Translations under genes and position numbers: made by a program
Part shown: positions 22,808-35,036 of the stretch, in pieces
How the letters are laid out: every line of letters begins with the position of its first letter
Numbering within the stretch: position 1 is the stretch's first letter
DNA from: Gelatoporia subvermispora B
Taxonomy: Eukaryota; Basidiomycota; Agaricomycetes; Polyporales; Gelatoporiaceae
Direction of reading: 5' to 3'
Assembly (NCBI GenBank): GCA_000320605.2
Contig: KB445795.1
Span: forward strand, 979-64,978
DNA length: 64,000 bases
The notes under the pieces: model-generated
What the model was told of the DNA's origin: nothing
The model's input: the letters and a program-made list of their open reading frames with translations, nothing else
Databases searched by the model: none

Positions 22808-23362
22808 GGTGGTCAAGAGGACCGGCAACTCGCGTCGCGCAGCGGTCGCGTACATTCAGGCACGTGGCGACACGCGTAAGTATCACGTGCGATAGACTCA
22901 ATCTCGAGTGACTATCCAGAATTCAGATCTTCCACCAGTGCGCGCCATCCAACATTTTACATCATGCATAGTCAGTTTAATTTTGTGTTCACTGGTTTGT
23001 TGCCACCCAGAGAAGCACACAAACCCTGAGGTGCCTCGATGAGTGCAATCACGTGATTAGATTGTCCTCCGAGTTGTGACGACGACAAGGTTGAAGTCAA
23101 ACGTTTACTCTCACTCGTACACGACTCCTCCTCGTGCTGTCTCAGCAGGCCTTCTGTCCATTTCTGAGGTCACAGGGCGGACTTCGACGCTTCAAACTAG
23201 CATCGGAAGGACAGAGACAGCTGCGGAGGTTGCTCATCACGACCAACGGCTCGGTTTGCCTGGTGTTCCTGCGGGGTCGTATTCTGGGACAGCATTCGTC
23301 AAACCACACTATCTGGTCTACCATTTATATTGCGCCTTTGCATTTACTGTAAACGACCGACC
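22808..23362. promoter_or_regulatory. Shared upstream region of RING-CC 1 and TM-CC A
   Basis: The two genes are transcribed away from each other, so these 555 bases must carry both promoters. No clear TATA box or repeated site was found. Co-regulation is possible from the head-to-head layout but is not shown by sequence. Confidence 0.4.
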
Positions 23363-26139
23363 ATGCATTCTATCCTGGGGAATCTCCCCACTATACCAAC
23401 ATGGGCTGAGGCCCTCCCAAACGTCGACAGTATCGCCCTGCATCTCCGGCACGCCTCTCGTATCCTAAATATCACCCATGGTGGAGGGAATGGCATCGCA
23501 ATCTGGAACACTGATCTCCTGGTGCACGCGCCCACTTTCATCGAGGCGACAATGGCCACAGTCCTAGAGAGCGTAGTCGTACAGGTGCTCCTTCTCCGTC
23601 TCTCTCTCCCGTTCATCCGACTTCTTGTCCGCCCGAAGCCATTTCTCGACTTACACTGGATTGTGAGACGCACGGCCACGTATGTCGTCGACGTCGCGCT
23701 CGTGTGGATGCTACTCCCCCATCTTGGCGCCAATGGTTCAAGCTCCGGCTCGACGGCCCGTCATGCAAGCCTAGCTATGTCACAGGCCATCGAGCTTGCC
23801 TTTCTCGCGCTGTTCTCGGTCTGGCCGGTTGTGTGGTTGAGTCTATGGGTATTGTGTCCCCCGTCAATGCTCAAGGTCATACACAGCGTCGTCGTGTGCG
23901 CCCGTAGCTTGGTGTTCCGTCCGGTATTGGCTGTCATTCGGTCTGTCGTCTCGATTGTCGAACTTGGGTTCAAAGTGCTAGATCCTACGCCTGGAAAAGT
24001 CAATATTCCGCCATGGCTCTTGCTCACCATCTCTCCCTTTCCCTTCGCTGCACCACTGGAATCGTCTGAAGAGAAAGAGAGCATCAAGCGTACACAGCGG
24101 AAAGCCAAGAAGCACAGCGTTCGTTACGGGAAGACGCGTAAGATGACGACGTCGCCGAGGGACAAGAAGATCCTCATCCTCCGGCACGGCAGGCCCGAGA
24201 TGGATGCTCGGATGGTCGCGCTGCGTACTCGCATCCTCTCGCTGCGCTTCGAGAAAGCATGTCTCGACGCAACTAACGGCGCCCAGCGCTCGGAGACCGA
24301 TGAGCTGTGCGCGCGCAACAACGCGCTGGTCTCTGAGAACGCGTCTCTGCAGTCAGTTGTCTCTGGCCTCCATCTGAGCTTGGAAGCATTCATCGCGGAA
24401 AGGAACAAGCTGCGCTTGGACATCACTACTCTAAAATCGGACTATGATGCCCTCCAGGACGACTACTCTAGGCTCTGTCATGAGATGATGGCTCTCCGTA
24501 ACAATCCCGCTACCCTCCAGGCCAAGAACGGAGCTCTAGCGTCTGAAGAGGACGCTCTGTGTTCAGACGTTACTATCCTACGCACTGCAAACGAGACTCT
24601 CACCGAGGATGCCACCAAACTCCAGACCGATGTTATCACGTTGCACCGGGGGAATGCGAAGTTGCAGGAGGACGTCAATACGCTGCATTCGGACAAGAAG
24701 GCGCTGGCGGATAAGGTTGCCGAGCTCACGTCTCTGGTGTTGTCTCTTGAACTGAAGAATAGTACTCTTTCTGAGGCGAACCTTCAATCGCACAATTCTG
24801 TCACTGTTCTCACCTCGGAGAAAGGTGCTCTTATCTCCGGCAACACAGAGCTCAAGTTCCGAGTTGACAACGTCACATCTGAGAATGCGGAACTTGTGTT
24901 GGCGAACGAAAAACTGCGCACTGAGCTCAGTGTTTCTGCCGATGAGCTGAAGACTCTCCAGACTCGTCTTACTCTCGCTCAGTCGTATAATTCGATTGTC
25001 GGTGCCGCCCACGAACGCCTGCAGGCCGAACACGACGCTTCTTGCGAAGCGGTCAAGACACTCAATGCCACCTGTGATGACTTGCGCTCAGAACGAATCA
25101 AGCTTCAGTCGTCTGTTGCAACCTCGCAAGCTGCTTCGCACGCACTGCGATCCAAATGCGCAGAACTCGAGAGCCAGGTCGAGTCGGTGGACACCGAGCA
25201 CCGCCATCTACAGGCAACGTGCAATGACTTGCAGTTCCAGCTTGCGTCCTCGCAGACACAGGTTCGCACCGCGCAGGCTCATTCTGCACATCTGCAATCG
25301 ATCCTGGAGGTTGTGGAATCGGAGCGCGAGGATCTGCGCGCTGAGCTCGGCTTTTCGGAGGCCAGGCGTCGCTCGCTCCGCAGGCGCCAGGAGGACATCC
25401 TGCAGCGTCTCACGCGTGCACAAGCGCAGGTTGCGCAGCTTCATGCAAGTGCGATATTGAGTGCGTCGTCTGGGACGATGTCTCGGGAGGCCAAATTTGA
25501 GCTGTCGGGAACTCAGCCCTGCGGTACGGCAATACAGGTAAGTTCGGACTTACCCTGGAGTCCCTAGTGATGTTCTTAAACTCGTTGACTTCCTAGGTGG
25601 ACTTGCATGGACCAGTGGAACTCGAGCTGAGCCTTAATTTCTCGCAGCTTGGAGACGGCGAGGAGTTCGCTGCGTTTGTATCTGCGGATCACTCGAACAA
25701 GGTGCTCGGTGGTGCGACGGAGGGCAGCTACACTCCGGCTTTCGTGCGCTCGCATATGACGTCAGGCGAATATCATTCACCAGGGACCCCTAGCCTTGTC
25801 CGCGATGACTCTATGCGTCGCTGTGAGCCCTCCGTACTTTTCACCCCGAATGGCCCAGGCCCTGGTCATGTTGCAGTCATACACAATGAAAAGCTTCTCG
25901 AAGAGTGCGACTACGCAGCATTAAATGGAAGTTCACTGGAGTACGTCGACGCCGATCATTCGCTCGTAGGCATCAAGTGCTGTCCTCCTGGTGAGGCCCC
26001 GCCCGTACGTGATACAGCGTATTCTCTCCTCTTCGAAGAGGACTCCCCATTTCAGCCTGAGAGGTGCTCTTCCCCAGTATTCGGATGCACAGGGACGCAG
26101 TTGCACTCGGGAGTGCCTGGTAAGCTGTTTTACGCGTAG
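23363..26139 (+). CDS. Membrane protein with long coiled coil (TM-CC A)
   Basis: Two exons (23363-25537 and 25597-26139) give 905 residues. Hydrophobic segments within about residues 65-215 include 'VVVQVLLLRLSLPFIRLLV', 'YVVDVALVWMLLPHL', 'LAFLALFSVWPVVWLSLWVL' and 'LAVIRSVVSIVELGFKVL'. A basic stretch follows ('RKAKKHSVRYGKTRK'), then 'DKKILILRHGRPEMDARM', then roughly 400 residues of heptad-rich coiled coil (about 285-690) with many Leu/Asn/Glu repeats. The second exon encodes an acidic, probably disordered tail. I do not recognise a named family. TM-CC E has the same order, including a matching 'DKKVFVLRF' entry to the coiled coil. Likely anchored in an internal membrane with the coil in the cytosol. 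ATG at 23363 has a good CCACC-like context (GACC). Confidence 0.8.
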
Positions 26140-26634
26140 ATTGAGGTTTGAGAGGTCATGGATTGGAGGACTGAAGCGCAGTTATCGCTGACGCACAGTA
26201 CTAAACCCCTTGTATCGTTACCATATGTACTGTCACCTTAGAGTTGTAGAGCTCATTGAATCAATGTACTACATATATTACTGTAGTACCCAACTAGAAC
26301 GCTCCAGCGTTCACTTTGAACTTCATTCTCTTGAGCTTTTAAGCAGCAAGATGTATTGAACGTGTGGATGCTTACTCAGCAAGACGTTGAAGTGCGCCCA
26401 GTCGCGCGCCCGAGGCGTGTCTCTGCATCCACCTTCACGAGCTCAGGTTCTCATATTTTGCTCGAACACAAACAGCAAGTCCCGCAACATCACGCATCAC
26501 AAAGACAAACTTGAGGCTTTTCTCTGGAGCATTCTTGACCAAGTCACCTCCGGACGGTCCGCCGCAGCTCGCTCCAGATCCAGTACTACAGACGGTCGTA
26601 GCTCGGCATTTGAGCCGGTGCACCTATACCAGAC
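26140..26634. other. Intergenic
   Basis: Holds the 3' UTR of TM-CC A and the promoter/leader of TM-CC B. No other feature was seen. Confidence 0.5.
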
Positions 26635-28267
26635 ATGCAAGTCATCAAGCACATTTTGCTGCAGGAAGAAGGCGGAACTCAAATAGAAAGAGCAGTGGAG
26701 ACTTGGGCCGTGCCTGAACAGTCCGTTCGGTTGCCACTCGGTCGTGCATCTGGTTGGCGTACGCTTCACTTCCTGGGCGGAGTAATGTGTGTTCTGACTT
26801 GGTTCATGGCGCATGATGCATTGCGCCTGATGCTCGTCTCTGCGATACTCTGCATTCCCTATCTATCTATGGCACTAAGAAGGTCTTGGCGACGATACAT
26901 ATCAGGATCGACCGCTCTGGCAGCGACCAGCCTCGACGTTGCGCTGATTTCCTTATGGCTATTCACAAGTGAGCCAAGCCCCGGCTTACCTACTGTACTT
27001 TCGTTGCTCCACTCAGACTTGGAAGTCTCGCCGCTGTTGCAGTCCTGCCTCGGCGCCATGTTCCGAATTTCCTACGCTCTGGGCTCGCTCTTCGCAGCAT
27101 CTCGACTTCTCTGGCGCGTTCTGGACAATCAAAAAACTATGTTCACTCAGTTCTGCGAGTTTTTCTGCTCTCTGGCGCTGCACCTATCTGCACCGGAGAG
27201 AATGCTTATATTGGGCGTATCTGGAAACCCATCCATACGGATGATGTACACGGAGGACGTCGCCGAAGAAGCTAGAAATGGTGAGTAACAGATATCTTCG
27301 CGTTATCTCTTTTTCTGATCTGACCGCGCGTTGATCCAGTGCAACGACTGAAGACTGCCCGCGGAACCTTGCACACGGTCTCAGAACTTTGGGATCAATT
27401 GAACAGTTCAATCGAGAGATGTCAGCGGCGCGAAGCGACTATGCAAACATTCCTCACGGATTTGAAGAATCTATGCTCCGACAAACGACAGCGACAATAC
27501 CAGGCGAAGAGCGCGGCGGAACTACAGCGACTGAGTGCCTTCAACACAAGGTGTACGCTGGATTTGGAGACATTCGCTCGCCGACTCAATGCAGGCGAGA
27601 CCGCGCTCGACATTCTGAGCAGATGTGTCCAATCGCTTGTGGAAGACCCAAACAAGCTTGCTGTCAAGATTTGTGACCTCATCACTGATGCAGAAGGGCT
27701 CGCCGCCGATATAGCCAAGTCTTCCGCTGACTGTGCGGACCTCGTGACCTCCTCTAAGGCCTTCTATATCTCGGTCGTTACTGAATGGGGTTACATGACG
27801 GAAAGCAATATTGACGGACCAACGGCCGTGATACTTCGTACACCCAGCATGATACCTGGTGAGTTTGGCATATCGGCACACTAAATCGCCGACATACTCA
27901 GACACAAAACCCAGGCAACGTGGACGGGGTCTCCCCCATCGCTGCTACTTCGAAAGTCGACAAGACCGACGATGTAGTGTCTGAAAACCATCGGTCGGAC
28001 GCAGAGGACAAGCGATTTATTGGCAACGAGAACAACGAACCCGTTGATGACGTCAGCGAGGACTCAAACTCAAGAGAGACTTTCACATTTTACCATTCTT
28101 ACGTATCAGTTCAACCCTCCGTGAACTGCGTAGGCGACAAGGGACTTAATGTATCGGATGGTGCTGAGCCATACCCCGAGATCGTTGGCGTGGTCCCGTT
28201 ACGCACCCCAGCCCTGATGATACTAGAGGAGGACCGCGCAGATCGATCCCTGTCAAATGGCGTGTGA
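26635..28267 (+). CDS. Membrane protein with helical cytosolic part (TM-CC B)
   Basis: Exons 26635-27280, 27340-27858 and 27915-28267 join in frame to 505 residues. Three or four hydrophobic segments lie in residues 40-190: 'LHFLGGVMCVLTWFM', 'LMLVSAILCIPYLSMAL', 'LAATSLDVALISLWLFT' and 'FRISYALGSLFAASRLLW'. Exon 2 is almost entirely helical, with 'LHTVSELWDQLNSSIERCQR' and 'LQRLSAFNTRCTLDLETFAR', ending near 'SMIPG'. Exon 3 is acidic and likely disordered. The family is not recognised; the architecture and the 'ALxxxSLDVAL' / 'ALLLDALF'-type segment resemble TM-CC C next to it, but identity is low. Same strand as A and C, so the three could have arisen by tandem duplication. Confidence 0.75.
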
Positions 28268-29506
28268 CACTCGGAAACTTGCAACTGTCGTGAGTGCATC
28301 CGTAGGCTTCAGACTAATTGATTAATTGTGACGCGCAGAGTTCGCTTCTGTCAACACCCTTTCGTACTTCAAAGACGGCATGTTGATAGAAATTCATTCG
28401 CATCACCTTGTATGTAGTTTTTTTTAGAAGTCACGGATCGTTTGTGCGCTCATCAAGATACGTTAAATCAGAAGCCTTTGTATGACGTATATCAATCTTC
28501 CAATGTGTGCTTGAAACGCCAGTGCGCTTCTCGTTCGAGTGCGGTGAGCAGCGATAAATGAGGTACTCTTAGCCAGAGATGGCGTTGATAGCGAACGGAG
28601 ACGTTGTATGGACACTGTGATACTCCAGCGCCGACCAGCCAATAGGCAGATTTCGTACTACTGCACAGTATCATTTTTAGAAATCATCGCTCATTCATTC
28701 TCCAACGCACGCTCAATTCGCAGCCTTGACAACCTGTCTATAATATGGTAGCGTCAAATTGTTCATGGCTTGAGAAAGTCATGACGGGCTCGCCATTGAC
28801 GAGCAGAGGCTGTGCATAGTCAGCCCTATGGTCTCAGCCTCTTCCCAGTGTTCCAAGTGGATAGAAACAAGGTACTCAGTCCCGGAAAATGGGGATCGAC
28901 GGAATGATAAAACCACGCGCGGACTCGAAGCACGGTGGGCATCCGTGTCAGCGACTCAGCTATATGATCGATGACTTGTCGTTCAAGCAAGAGCCGGATT
29001 TTGAACTGGACTCGCCTTCTTGTGACAAGTTACATCGAGTTCTAGGCGGCTCCCGTCCAAAGTATAGCAGGAACCAGGACCCCAACGGTGACCAGGAAGC
29101 AGGGTCAGGTCATCCAAACGGAGGAGTGAGGGTGGGAAGTGAAAGAATAGTCGCTGCGGAAGTCGTTGAGTGCGCGTAGTGTACTCGGAGGGCATCGAGA
29201 TGTGCATGTCAGAGAGAATGATGAAGGCCTATACCGCACGTCCACACACACACAAGCATACACCATAAATAACTGAAAGAGATGTTTGATGGCAGAGCAA
29301 AGACCCTAGTAGAAGCTAAGAATCAAATCGGAGTCGGCGCGCTGCGTTCGCTTTCAATCACGTGCGCAGGACACGCTGCCGACGGCGAGGTTGAAGCTCT
29401 GCACTCGATTTTGGCTCTCTTCCGCGTCACCTCCGCTGCGGCATCCCTTTCACTACTGTTTTGAACAAGATATACAGAGTCGCTATCTGGCTCGGCTCTT
29501 AGTATG
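28268..29506. other. Intergenic, 1.2 kb
   Basis: No credible gene; short open frames only. The last 130 bases (about 29,380-29,506) align with the upstream part of the pseudogene at 12.7-12.8 kb, so they are probably promoter sequence of TM-CC C. Confidence 0.55.
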
Positions 29507-29514
29507 CTATATAA
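29507..29514 (+). promoter_or_regulatory. TATA box of TM-CC C
   Basis: CTATATAA sits 158 bases before the start codon, and the same box in the same context (TATGCTATATAA.TT.CC) is kept in the pseudogene near 12,655. Conservation between two non-allelic copies supports a real promoter element. Confidence 0.6.
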
Positions 29515-29671
29515 CTTGCCTAAGCACAGAAGCAAGAGGCAGAAAGCGCGCGGTCATTCCCGTCTCAAGCACGCCGGCACACGACCTCGCAAACGTTCCA
29601 GAACCGTTCTTGCAACCTCTCGCATACAAGTTGAATGCACAAACCCAGTTGACACGCCCAAAACCTTGACC

Positions 29672-31174
29672 ATGGAAATCTTCCTTCAGTTACTTGCTAC
29701 GGTGAAGGACGCTACGCACGTATTCGGTGTCTGGTACCTCTTACCGGACTCTGGCAAGTTCCTGCTCACTGCGGCCTTCGCGTTTACTCGCTTCTGTTGC
29801 CTCCTGTTCTTCAAAGGGCATAATGACTTCGACTCTCGCCGAGCTGTCTCGTCCAACCTACCCGCACTACTCTTGGACGCGCTCTTCCTCCTCATAGCTC
29901 GCGATCGCGTACACTATCTCGATTCACTCACATACGGAACTTTGCATCTGAAATATCCTGCGCAGAGCTCTTTATCCCGACTAGTGTCTTGTTTTACACT
30001 GGTCTTCCGCGTTCTCTTCGCTTCTTGGGTTGTTTTTACGACTGTGCCGATTCTCCTTGCGCTTAGCACTGTGCTCCACGATCCAGCAATCTTCTGCCGA
30101 GGTGAATCTACCCATGAGAACGAGACCACCATCCCTATTCTGTGTCCACGGAGAGGTGTCTCAAACGCGGTTGTCAAGGATGCCGTCAATAGCGGCGTCG
30201 TATCCCCCGTTGGTGACGAAGACCTCTCCGACGCATATAAAGATACTCTTACCTGGCTCAGCGACCGCATGCCTATCATCTTCCGGGCGCTCACCTGCAT
30301 CATCAACACCTTGGAGGGCCCGTCAGTCGAGGCCATCAGGACTGCCGCTACCGCTGTCGACACTTACATGAACGAGCACAGCCTAGCAGCTGAGCTGCGT
30401 CTCAGCGCAAACGATCGGGTCACGAAGCTTAAGTGTGACATCGCTGTATACGGACAGGAGCGAGTCGAGAGGCAGCTTCGGAGTCGAGGGGAACGGCGCC
30501 GCTTGTGCCACGACATGCGCGAGCTACGCCGGAGGACACGCAGCTACATCGAGCAGTTGTCGCAGATGTCGAACATACTTTGCATCCGCCGTGATGCGCA
30601 GATTGTGAGGATCTGCGAGCTGTCCGCATCGAAAGGCTGGCCCGCGCCGGACGAGATGCTGAAGGAGATCACCAACGTCGAGGATCTCCAAAAGGCTGTC
30701 GACCGTTTCGGGTTCGAACTTGAGAAGCTGCTGGCGACGAAACTGGAATGGGATGATATCAACTCCCGTCAGCGCACAATTGAAGCGTTCATTGAGGGTG
30801 TCACAATTGAGGGAAACGTCGCGCTGGAAGTACCTCCAGGTAAGTAATGCTCCACTACATCCGAGCGATACTGATATTTCTTGCCCGTAGAAATCCCTGC
30901 TGACGCACTTCTGGACCTTTCTGCTGTGCTTGCACTTGCATTACAAGATGCCTCCGACCGACCTGTTTATGATACCTCCGCTGTCCTTCAGGATAACTCA
31001 TCTCTTGTCACATCTAGGCCTTGTCTATTTTTTGACCGACAATCAATCTACCCCGCGAAGACGCAACGAGTCTCGGCGAAGTCTACTTGTCCGGGGGATC
31101 GTTTGGTATATCTCGCTCCAGGGCCATTACGCATACCTGTGACACGCGACGATGAGGACTGGGACCACGTCTAG
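29672..31174 (+). CDS. Membrane protein with helical core (TM-CC C)
   Basis: Exons 29672-30839 and 30891-31174 give 483 residues. The frame is open further 5', but that stretch aligns with the non-coding leader of the pseudogene, and ATG at 29672 has the strong context GACCATGG. N-terminal hydrophobic segments include 'FLLTAAFAFTRFCCLLFF', 'ALLLDALFLLIARD' and 'VFRVLFASWVVFTTVPILLA'. The helical middle has 'LEGPSVEAI', then 'HDMRELRRRTRSYIEQLSQM', then 'VDRFGFELEKLLATKLEW'. Exon 2 is a distinct C-terminal piece ending 'DDEDWDHV'. TM-CC D is its closest relative in the window, with the same motifs in the same order. No outside family is recognised. It converges on RING-CC 2, 566 bases away. 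Confidence 0.82.
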
Positions 31175-31740
31175 CTGCGTCATGTGGCTTACTTCTATAC
31201 ATCGTCACCGTTCTAGACAACAACCTATTACATCCTAGTACCTGAGATAACTACCTCGTTTTGTATTTCATGTCTAATAAGAGCGAGCGCTCGATCTCCA
31301 ATGCAACAATTCATGCGCGTACTGCCTGTGTTGATATTGTCCCGCTGGAGATATGTTGAAACGCGGGGCTGTGAACCCAATGACGCCTGATATGTATCTT
31401 TAATACACTTGTCAGTGACCTTCGTCAGTACTCTACACAAACCTACTTATCGAACGGGGGAACTCTAGTCAGATGATACTGTTCACGGCACATTTCACTT
31501 CCTAACGCGTTTATAAAACGGTCTCATTGGAATAAATAAGCGACACAATTACATACGATGAGCCTTCTTTCCAGAAACAATTCCTAGGATCACTGGGAGA
31601 AAATAACGTATGGGTCTTCACATGCAACCTTGTCACCTGCAGCCCAACACAGCTTGTGTACCTGCTCCAACTCATGATACTCAATTCCTGTCAGCGATAG
31701 GATGGTGACAGATACTCACCTTCGCCTTATACGAAGCAGC
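31175..31740. other. Intergenic between convergent TM-CC C and RING-CC 2
   Basis: Two 3' ends face each other. No gene or repeat was seen. Confidence 0.55.
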
Positions 31741-32774
31741 TTAAGCGTGGGGCTTCTCCGTGCTACGCGTTGTTCGTGTGTTCATTATTGGCTCATTGGA
31801 CAGCTCGTCCTTGAGAACGTCCATCTCATTCACGGAGACCCATCCGTCCTCTCTTTCTGTCTCCTCTGCGACGTTCTCGCTTCGTTCATATTTGGTCGAC
31901 CGTTTGGTGCGCTCGAGCCGCAAAGCTAGCTCACGGACTCGGTCTTCTGCCACCCTTGCTCTCTCGAGGGCCACATCACGCTCTTGCGTGATATGCTTCG
32001 CTTGTGACGTTAGCATCGAAACAACGTCACTGGCCGCCTCGGATCTCTTGCGATACTCGTCTCGCTCCACTGAGATCGTCTCGAGTTGGGACGTCATATC
32101 GTCGCCATTCGTACGTAGTTCGAGAAGTTCCGACTCAAGTTTTTGCACATGTGTGATATTTGGCGTGTTGGTCTAGTCGATCTCTCGCATGAGTGCCGTG
32201 CCAGGAGATAAATTTATACTATCTCACCGACGTTAACTCCGCCAGTAACGAGACCACGGACTGGTATAGAGCCTAAAAGAGCCTCAGCCCTGGATTCAAA
32301 GGCAACACTAGTGAAACCAGACGTACCTGTGCAGGAGGCCGAATCTCACTTTCCGAGAGTGCAACCGTTAAATCATAGATACTACAAAAGGCGTTGAATA
32401 TCAAATGCAAAACGCAGACTCTCCAGCGAAGACACATACCTCGAGGGCATTCGCCATGCAGCGTCGGTATTGGCGTCTCTCTCCAGAATTTCGAGGTAGT
32501 TGTCGAGTGCCTGGCGAGCTAGGCTATCCAGCTTTGCCCGTGTGGTCTCCTCGGCGTCCTCACTCTGACCCGGGTCAGCATCATAAGGGATCCCATATTG
32601 AGGGAAGAGCCTGAGAAGCTCGTCATATTTCCAAGATTTGTAGCAGACTGCACACATAGCGTCCTCCCGTTTGAATTCTATAGCCGCACAATCCATGCAG
32701 TACAGATGACCACAGAGCGTGGCCATGATATCCCGGGTGATATCTTCTTGACACATCGGGCACTTGGGGTACAT
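31741..32774 (-). CDS. RING-finger coiled-coil protein (RING-CC 2)
   Basis: Exon 1 begins 'MYPKCPMCQEDITRDIMATL' and continues 'CGHLYCMDCA' and 'CAVCYKSW', a complete C3HC4 ligand set, followed by the post-RING motif 'KYDELLRLFPQYG'. Two small exons encode 'IYDLTVALSESEIRPPAQ' and 'ALYQSVVSLLAELTS', positions equivalent to the small exons of RING-CC 3 and 4. The last exon (about 32,172 to 31,741) is a coiled coil ('VQKLESELLELRTNGDDM' onward), charged through to 'RTTRSTEKPHA'. It lacks the 'KY.x.LK.QI' tail seen in RING-CC 1 and 3. Likely an E3 ubiquitin ligase; dimerisation through the coil is inferred. The gap between exon 1 and exon 2 contains the usual short GT-AG intron. Confidence 0.85.
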
Positions 32775-33451
32775 GGCGGGTGGGAAAGGGGAAGAAATTC
32801 CGACACAGTGACCAGCATCCTCTTAAGTTCAGAGGACGACGAACGCGGAACACGTGATATCAGGATTCGTACAAATGATCCGACTTCCACGAAAGAGCTG
32901 CGCGAGGCAAGTAAAACAAATATGAGCTCCACCATCATGACTCAGATGTCCGAGACGCTAAGTAACTAGTTTGTTAGACTGCTGCATGCAATCCACTGCA
33001 AGTCTTTGTGGCACATACAACTTGGATAACATTCTGCAGTTCCACGATGCACATACCCATAACCCTGAAAATGGTCAGTCAGGAACACGAAAAGTCATAA
33101 ACGCCAGCTTGTTTAGCGTCACAAATCTCCTTCAGTCGTCCCAGCCAATCGGGTTGTAAATGCTTAGCGTTATCGTACGCCAATGAACCTGAAAGGTCGA
33201 ACTATGCAGGATACTCACGTATATCGAATATCTTCGCAACCCTCTCAACACGACAATTACTTCCAACGGTCTCATGTATACACGTTAGTGGTTATTGGAC
33301 TGAGCAGTTGACCATCATTGAATCTGAGCTCCATCGAACGTTCATTGTATCCGCACGAGACCTCGTTAGCACGATAATGTACGCGACAAAAATGACTGTA
33401 TAGAAAATTCCGTGGCATTCAGGGTGCAGATGACCTATAAATTTGCAGATC
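32775..33451. other. Intergenic between RING-CC 2 and RING-CC 3
   Basis: Contains the upstream region of RING-CC 2 and the 3' UTR of RING-CC 3. Nothing else was recognised. Confidence 0.5.
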
Positions 33452-34659
33452 CTAGACCGGGAAAGCTTTGGCCGGTGGCTCGACCGGACCACCAAGATTT
33501 TCGTCGCCGCCTGCAAACCTATGTAATATGTCAATTTGCTCCTTCAGTTTCAGATACTTTGCGCTCATGAGTCACAGGGCGACGGGTATGATCGCGCGAG
33601 GGATGCTCACCTTTGTTTTGTACCTTTCAGCCCGGTCATGCGATTTCTCCCTCTCACGCGCTGCTTCCTCTAATTTCAGCCGTCCATTTGACACCTCGGT
33701 TTTGAGAGCATTCAGCTCGTTCTCCTGTTCTGCGGTCACGTCTCGTGACCTCTGGTCCCCACTCCCCGAGCGGCGTATGCGGTCGAGCTCCGCAGTGAGC
33801 GCATGGATCCTCTCTTCCGCCGTTCTTGATCTCTCAAGGATCTCGTTGCGTTCTTTTACAACGCTCTCTGTCTGTGATGCTAACGTCGAAATGAGACTGT
33901 CGGCAGACTCGGATTTTCTGCGGTATCTATCCAGATCCTCCTTGCTCGTCTCGAGTTCATCCATCAAGTTGCATACTGCTTCTTGTAGCTGGGTCGCATC
34001 TAATTCGAGCTCGCGTACACGTCCGGTATCGAGTCTGATAGTCTGGATCCGCTCAGAATAAGCGTGACGAAATTATTACATATCGAGATTCCGCACCATT
34101 GTGAGCTCCGTAAGCAGAGAAAGTATGCATCGATAGAGATTCTGGAAGGATATCAATCCTGGAAAGAAACCAATAACGGCGAAAGAAAACATACATGCGC
34201 TGTGTGCTCAATTTCTGCTCCCGAGAGTGTCTGCGCCAGATCGTCGACTCTTCGCAAGCCAGTTAAGATGGAACATTCACAATAACTTAGAAGGGACACG
34301 TACTTTGACAAGATCTGCCATGTAGAGTCCGAGTCTTTGCCATCCTCTAGAGTCTCAAGGCAGCTCTCGACCGCCTCGGCAGCGAGGGTATCCAGCTTCG
34401 CGCGCTCGTGCTCGCGCTGCCGGGTGCCCTCGCTCCCGCCGCTCTCGATCGCGCTTGCGCCCGGGGGCGCACCGACGCTATAGTCTGGGTAGAGCATGAC
34501 GAGCTCGTCGAACGTCCACGGTCTACGGCAGATCGCACACATCGCGTCGTCCTGATTGAAGTTCGTCGTCGCGCACTCTGTGCAGTACAGGTGGCCGCAG
34601 CGCGTAGCCATAATGTCCTTGGTAATGTCCTCCAAACATATCGTGCATCTGGGGTGCAT
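33452..34659 (-). CDS. RING-finger coiled-coil protein (RING-CC 3)
   Basis: The start 'MHPRCTICLEDITKDIMATR' runs into 'CGHLYCTECATTNFNQ' and 'CAICRRPWTFDELVMLYPDY': an intact C3HC4 RING plus the family motif. Small exons encode 'LRRVDDLAQTLSGAEIEHTA' and 'LYRCILSLLTELTM'. The long exon holds a coiled coil ('YSERIQTIRLDTGRVRELEL' to 'REKSHDRAERYKTK') and the last exon 'KYLKLKEQIDILHRFAGG' with a short Pro-rich end. RING-CC 4, on the far side of the housekeeping block and in opposite orientation, is its closest relative in the RING region. Predicted E3 ligase. Exon phases were not all checked, but the conserved exon plan supports the model. Confidence 0.85.
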
Positions 34660-35036
34660 GGTGGGCGAGGAGAACGAGCAAGCCTAGGAGGACAGCCTCG
34701 TGTTCTGCAGCCCTCACATTTCGCGGCGCTGATTTCCAGCGCTGCACATTCTTGGTATACCCTTGATGTGACACGTGTCACATATAAGGTTCACCGTTTC
34801 TGCAGAGCTTCACGGTGGTAGAGAATGTCAATGAATCACCTCAAAATAGGCGTGTAGGTCATGCTTTCGGAACCAGGTGACTCTTCTCGTGAATATTGCG
34901 TCATAGCTCAATTAGCAGAGTGCATCGATCCAGCGTTCGCCATTTATGATAACATCTGTCTATGATCACCATGAAAATGTCCCAAGTAGAGATGTAGAAA
35001 GTAGATGTGTTCCCGTACCCAAGACTCAACAATGCC
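34660..35036. other. Intergenic
   Basis: Upstream region of RING-CC 3 and 3' UTR of the AP endonuclease gene. A tRNA-like D-arm string near 34,904-34,921 is not accompanied by a usable T-arm. Confidence 0.55.

Noticed and set aside
34898..34970. tRNA-like string (TAGCTCAATTAGCAGAG)
   Set aside because: The D-arm resembles a tRNA A-box, but no GGTTCRA-type B-box, T-arm or closing acceptor stem follows at the right distance.
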